From WUQU01 sp038849025 (GTDB taxonomy: Archaea; Thermoproteota; Bathyarchaeia; Bathyarchaeales; Bathycorpusculaceae), in assembly GCA_038849025.1 (NCBI GenBank), contig JAWCNE010000023.1, positions 1-24,667 on the forward strand: a stretch of DNA of 24,667 nucleotides, read 5' to 3'. Positions 22,512-24,667 of this stretch are shown here, piece after piece; position 1 is the first letter of the stretch; every line of letters begins with the position of its first letter. The notes below the pieces were generated by a model. That model saw nothing but the letters and a program-made list of their open reading frames with translations. It ran no database searches and had not been told where the DNA came from. Both the position numbers and the translations under genes were made by a program.

Positions 22512-22748
22512 ACGTTATCCCAGAATATAGAGAATACAATGTAATACATAAGGCTTATGCGTAAACCACCCAAAATTGAGAAAGACACAATGAAACCCTA
22601 AGATTTGATGGTTTGCTCCCAAAGAACTCATTTGCGGTATTATCAAGAATATAATTTTAGTTTTCAAATGTTTCATAAAATTGAAATAATATATAAGCAC
22701 CTCAATCAAATGAAATTCTATTAAAAAGTGAGTGAAGGAATATCGGCT
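22512..22748. other. AT-rich spacer between the two toxin-antitoxin pairs
   Basis: No gene recognised in 237 bases. On the minus strand, complements of ataatatataagc near 22684-22697 are TATA-like but too far from the UPF0175 start for certainty. Confidence 0.3.
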
Positions 22749-22970
22749 TTAGGCTGGGCTTTCTAATATTAGCTTTAGTTTTTCAGCTATGTCTTTTGAT
22801 ATTGGGAGTATGGCGTTTTGGGATGCCTTCCATATTTCTATGCCAACAAGGTTTCCGTCCTTGTCAAGGTCTATGTAAGCATCTTCGCTTAACATTCTCG
22901 TATCTACTATTTTGGCTTCTTTGAATTTTATGTAGAGTATATCCGACTCTCTATCGTATTCAACTTTCAC
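22749..22970 (-). CDS. DUF2283 family protein, antitoxin-like
   Basis: The 73-residue protein is a textbook DUF2283 member: VEYDRESDILYIKFKEA, then YIDLDKDGNLVGIEIWKAS and a C-terminal helix. Proteins of this family are commonly the second gene beside a DUF4258 or RelE-like toxin. It overlaps the upstream DUF4258 gene by four bases. Confidence 0.85.
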   Translation of the reverse strand: MKVEYDRESDILYIKFKEAKIVDTRMLSEDAYIDLDKDGNLVGIEIWKASQNAILPISKDIAEKLKLILESPA

Positions 22971-23236
22971 CTAACTTTCACCCATGTTTTGCCCAGTTTT
23001 CTACCAATTATGCTTTGAGCATCTGATGTTATAAATGTTGTTACAACTTTGATCTCACTGTCTTCTTTAGAGTACGCCACCAATAGATGCTTCTTATTCA
23101 GTTTCTTAAAGACTATTGTTGTTCCAATACTTAGATCATAATAGGTTTGGGAAGGTTGCAATATCGCCTCCAAAATCATCGTTTCCGTTATACCCCTTTC
23201 AGCAACCCTCGACTTTGCATGTTTTGTAAATTTCAT
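22967..23236 (-). CDS. DUF4258 family protein, toxin-like
   Basis: The 89-residue protein starts MKFTKHAKSRVAERGIT, the hallmark of DUF4258 (H-A-x-x-R-x-x-E-R-G-I). Strands follow (TTIVFKKLNKKHLLVAYSKE, EIKVVTTFIT) of a RelE/BrnT-like small fold, and a basic end. It is probably an RNA-acting toxin of the RelE type, neutralised by the DUF2283 protein that overlaps it by four bases. No catalytic assay-backed residue set is known to me for this family. Confidence 0.82.
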   Translation of the reverse strand: MKFTKHAKSRVAERGITETMILEAILQPSQTYYDLSIGTTIVFKKLNKKHLLVAYSKEDSEIKVVTTFITSDAQSIIGRKLGKTWVKVR

Positions 23237-23397
23237 GCAACTACAACCTTTCTATTGGTTTGAAATTCTGCCTGGTTAGTTTATTATTGTTGTGGTTGCA
23301 TTTGCCTTCCCTTTTAGAGACGGCCCTTTTGTAAATGTAAATTTTGAAATCTCTTTGTCTTCTACAACCGTCAGAACTCATGCACATGCCTGCGAAT

Positions 23398-23577
23398 TTA
23401 GGACTTGAACCCTTTTGGGTTTAAATCCCACCGGGCCCGCCAAAACAATCCACTTTCAGCAAAACAGCCTGTTTCTTTGGGAACTTTAAAGTATTCATAT
23501 TCATCGTTTAGCCAGTCAAGTTGGAAGCGGAGAGCTTCTCTTATGAACTTTTTTCTGGGAGTGTAGCCTCCTTCACG
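23398..23577 (-). pseudogene. decayed ribbon-helix-helix antitoxin-like frame, frameshifted and cut at the repeat
   Basis: A 59-codon frame without a start codon encodes EGGYTPRKKFIREALRFQLD and then WLNDEYEYFKVPKETG. The RKKFIREAL part is typical of the second helix of CopG/VapB-type antitoxins. A different frame upstream (near 23565-23605) reads DVKEATLPEK, as if one base change joined them, with the switch at ggagg about 23567-23571. The frame runs straight through the attachment repeat, so its natural 3' end was probably lost on integration or excision. Confidence 0.45.
23417..23442 (+). repeat. attachment-site repeat, right copy
   Basis: This is a copy of the 3' end of tRNA-Arg including the CCA (25 of 26 bases identical; C to T in the T-loop). 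No other part of a tRNA is present here, so it is not a functional gene. It marks the right border of the integrated segment. Confidence 0.8.
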
Positions 23578-23762
23578 TCACAACCAGCTGTCATAGAGTT
23601 AGAAACAGGAAAAGTTGGATTTTGCAGGAGTTCTACATGAATCTCAAGTTCGGCTTGACGCAGATTAGAATGGTAGTTATCGAGATTTCTTGATGTTTTT
23701 GTAAGGGAATTTTTGGTGACCCGCTGAAATTCGTAATCAAAAGGGTTCGGTTTTTAAGTATA

Positions 23763-24029
23763 TCATTTACTTTTGGTTGTTGATTTTCGTATGCTTCTGA
23801 CCTTTACTTTTAGTCCCACTCCCTTCTCTCGTTTTTTCATGTATCTTGTTTCCATTCTAAGAATTTCAATATCTTTTCTTCGGTTTAAGTATCTAAGAAG
23901 TTCGTTTTTTACATCTCCAAGCGCCAAAAGTGTGACAATCTCACATGTTTCTAATTTTTTATCTAGCTCTTTTTTCCAATATCCGTCCTTGTTGCAGAAT
24001 ATTATGCTTCTTTCAGTTTCTTTCGACAT
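23763..24029 (-). CDS. small basic protein of unknown function
   Basis: The 88-residue protein has an ATG start seven bases after the stop of the membrane hydrolase gene, so they share a transcript. The centre looks like one alpha/beta unit (CEIVTLLALGDVKNELLRYLNRRKDIEILRMETRY). The tail is strongly basic (KKREKGVGLKVKVRSIRKSTTKSK), suggesting nucleic-acid binding. No family recognised. Confidence 0.5.
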   Translation of the reverse strand: MSKETERSIIFCNKDGYWKKELDKKLETCEIVTLLALGDVKNELLRYLNRRKDIEILRMETRYMKKREKGVGLKVKVRSIRKSTTKSK

Positions 24030-24036
24030 ATTCTTT

Positions 24037-24648
24037 CTACTTGTTTACAGCATTACTAAAAATATGTTTGAGGTCTATTATAAGAGATGCTGAAAAAAGT
24101 ATGAGAAACATAATGTGTGGGAATAGTAGTGTTGGTGGGACGTCTAATGGAAATGCGACAAGCGTTGGGAGAAGCACAGTTAATGTCGGTATCGAAAGAA
24201 GTAGATTTAAATTGTGTGGTTGAAGAAACATTTGAATATCTTGGGTTTTTAGCAAGACCATAGTCATCATTAAAAAAGTTGCCCATTCAAAGAAAATGTT
24301 TACTGGATTTTTTATGCCAATTTCTAATCCATAGTATTGAGAGGTAAACGGCCACAGAAGTTGCGTTCCTCCGCCGACTATAAAGTCCCCCACCAAAGAA
24401 TGTTGAACTAACGCGATGAAATACGGAACAGCGTTTTTACGCAATACAACAAAGATTGGAGTAAAAATTATTATAGCAATTAAAATTGAATGCGACGGGC
24501 CGCGATGTTGAAGAAACCGAATTAAAATATCGATGTCTGGTATAATGGATAGTGTGAAAATTAGGGGGAGATTCATTCTCGTCCTGGTACTGTGGGCGGT
24601 AAGTTTACCCAAAATATAACCAGATGCAAGATGCCCGACTGCAAACAT
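24037..24648 (-). CDS. YdjM/DUF457-like membrane-bound metal-dependent hydrolase
   Basis: The 203-residue polytopic membrane protein has the marks of the YdjM-like (DUF457) family: GHLASGYILGKL at the start with the first histidine, IIPDIDILIRF with metal-binding aspartates, HRGPSHSILIA, and a later HSLVGDFIVGGGTQLLWPF. These form the proposed metal site. The physiological substrate is unknown. The C-terminal half has several further helices. It starts at ATG 24648, 19 bases from the window edge, and is followed by the small basic gene at 23763. Confidence 0.8.
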   Translation of the reverse strand: MFAVGHLASGYILGKLTAHSTRTRMNLPLIFTLSIIPDIDILIRFLQHRGPSHSILIAIIIFTPIFVVLRKNAVPYFIALVQHSLVGDFIVGGGTQLLWPFTSQYYGLEIGIKNPVNIFFEWATFLMMTMVLLKTQDIQMFLQPHNLNLLLSIPTLTVLLPTLVAFPLDVPPTLLFPHIMFLILFSASLIIDLKHIFSNAVNK

Positions 24649-24667
24649 TTTATTTCCTTTTTTTCCT

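Larger units (their letters stand above)
21635..23442. mobile_element. tRNA-Arg-integrated element remnant carrying two toxin-antitoxin-like pairs
   Basis: The segment is bounded by the tRNA-Arg 3' end and its 26-base copy. It contains only a UPF0175/DUF3368 pair, a DUF4258/DUF2283 pair and the tail of a broken reading frame. No integrase, replication or structural gene lies within 1.8 kb. It could be a deletion product of a larger element, or a minimal cassette moved in trans. The bracketing repeat is direct evidence; the mechanism is inferred. Confidence 0.6.
23237..23762. other. gene-poor stretch holding the right attachment repeat and a broken reading frame
   Basis: The 526 bases hold the right copy of the tRNA-Arg repeat and a decayed ribbon-helix-helix frame (both listed separately). 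The remaining sequence shows no convincing gene. It appears to be a scar region at the edge of the integrated segment. Confidence 0.5.

Noticed and set aside
23241..23381. 46-codon basic frame on the minus strand just upstream of the DUF4258 gene
   Set aside because: Low complexity (Asn, Lys, Arg), no ribosome-binding site and no pattern; it ends four bases before the next start but evidence is too weak to call a gene.
1..24667. CRISPR array, rRNA genes, insertion-sequence transposase or integrase
   Set aside because: No regularly spaced repeats, no rRNA sequence, and no transposase or recombinase motifs were seen on either strand.

Overview
The window is archaeal. It has TATA-type promoters with short or absent leaders, many TTG and GTG starts, an Lrp/AsnC regulator, NikR, archaeal-style thioredoxin and quinolinate synthase, an archaeal polyprenol-kinase-like membrane protein and typical archaeal tRNAs. 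Gene content and style would fit Bathyarchaeia or a related TACK lineage, but no universal marker gene is present, so that placement is only a guess.

Layout. 127-2619: two permeases (dppB, dppC) of a peptide/nickel-family ABC importer; dppC carries a large extracytoplasmic insertion. 2630-3990: three small unknown genes split the transporter locus. 4079-6057: its two ATPases (dppD, dppF), both with the C-terminal four-cysteine tail. 6115-7022: an Lrp-type regulator followed by a DUF5752 protein whose only workable start is a CTG overlapping the regulator's stop; a repeated motif upstream may be the regulator's operator. 7328-8466: two unknown cytosolic proteins. 8490-9538: a DUF1893/TM1506-like protein, a thioredoxin and a 44-residue membrane peptide in one tight operon. 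9591-9998: NikR with a complete nickel site. 10194-12575: a small membrane protein, NadA, and a TIM-barrel glycosidase-like protein.

From about 12.7 kb the window turns into an accessory island. 12705-14928: a nucleotidyltransferase pair and two VapBC-type toxin-antitoxin pairs, followed by a vapC remnant at 15.0 kb. 15206-19012: a compact five-gene operon with two small unknown proteins, a helical protein in the small-terminase position, an apparently intact phage-type terminase large subunit, and an ABC ATPase fused to a GNAT acyltransferase domain. No portal, capsid, protease, tail or integrase gene is seen with it. This is the most unusual system in the window.

19296-21234: a two-helix membrane protein, a phytol/dolichol kinase-like enzyme and a methyltransferase-like protein. 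21369-23442: divergent tRNA-Ile(GAU) and tRNA-Arg(UCG). The last 26 bases of tRNA-Arg are repeated 1.8 kb downstream with one mismatch, bracketing two more toxin-antitoxin-type pairs, which looks like an integrated element that has lost its integrase. 23763-24648: a small basic protein and a YdjM/DUF457-like membrane hydrolase.

The left half is mainly metabolism and transport (peptide or metal import, redox, NAD synthesis). The right half is a stability and mobility island with five intact pairs plus two decayed fragments of toxin-antitoxin type, around a packaging-like operon and a tRNA integration site.
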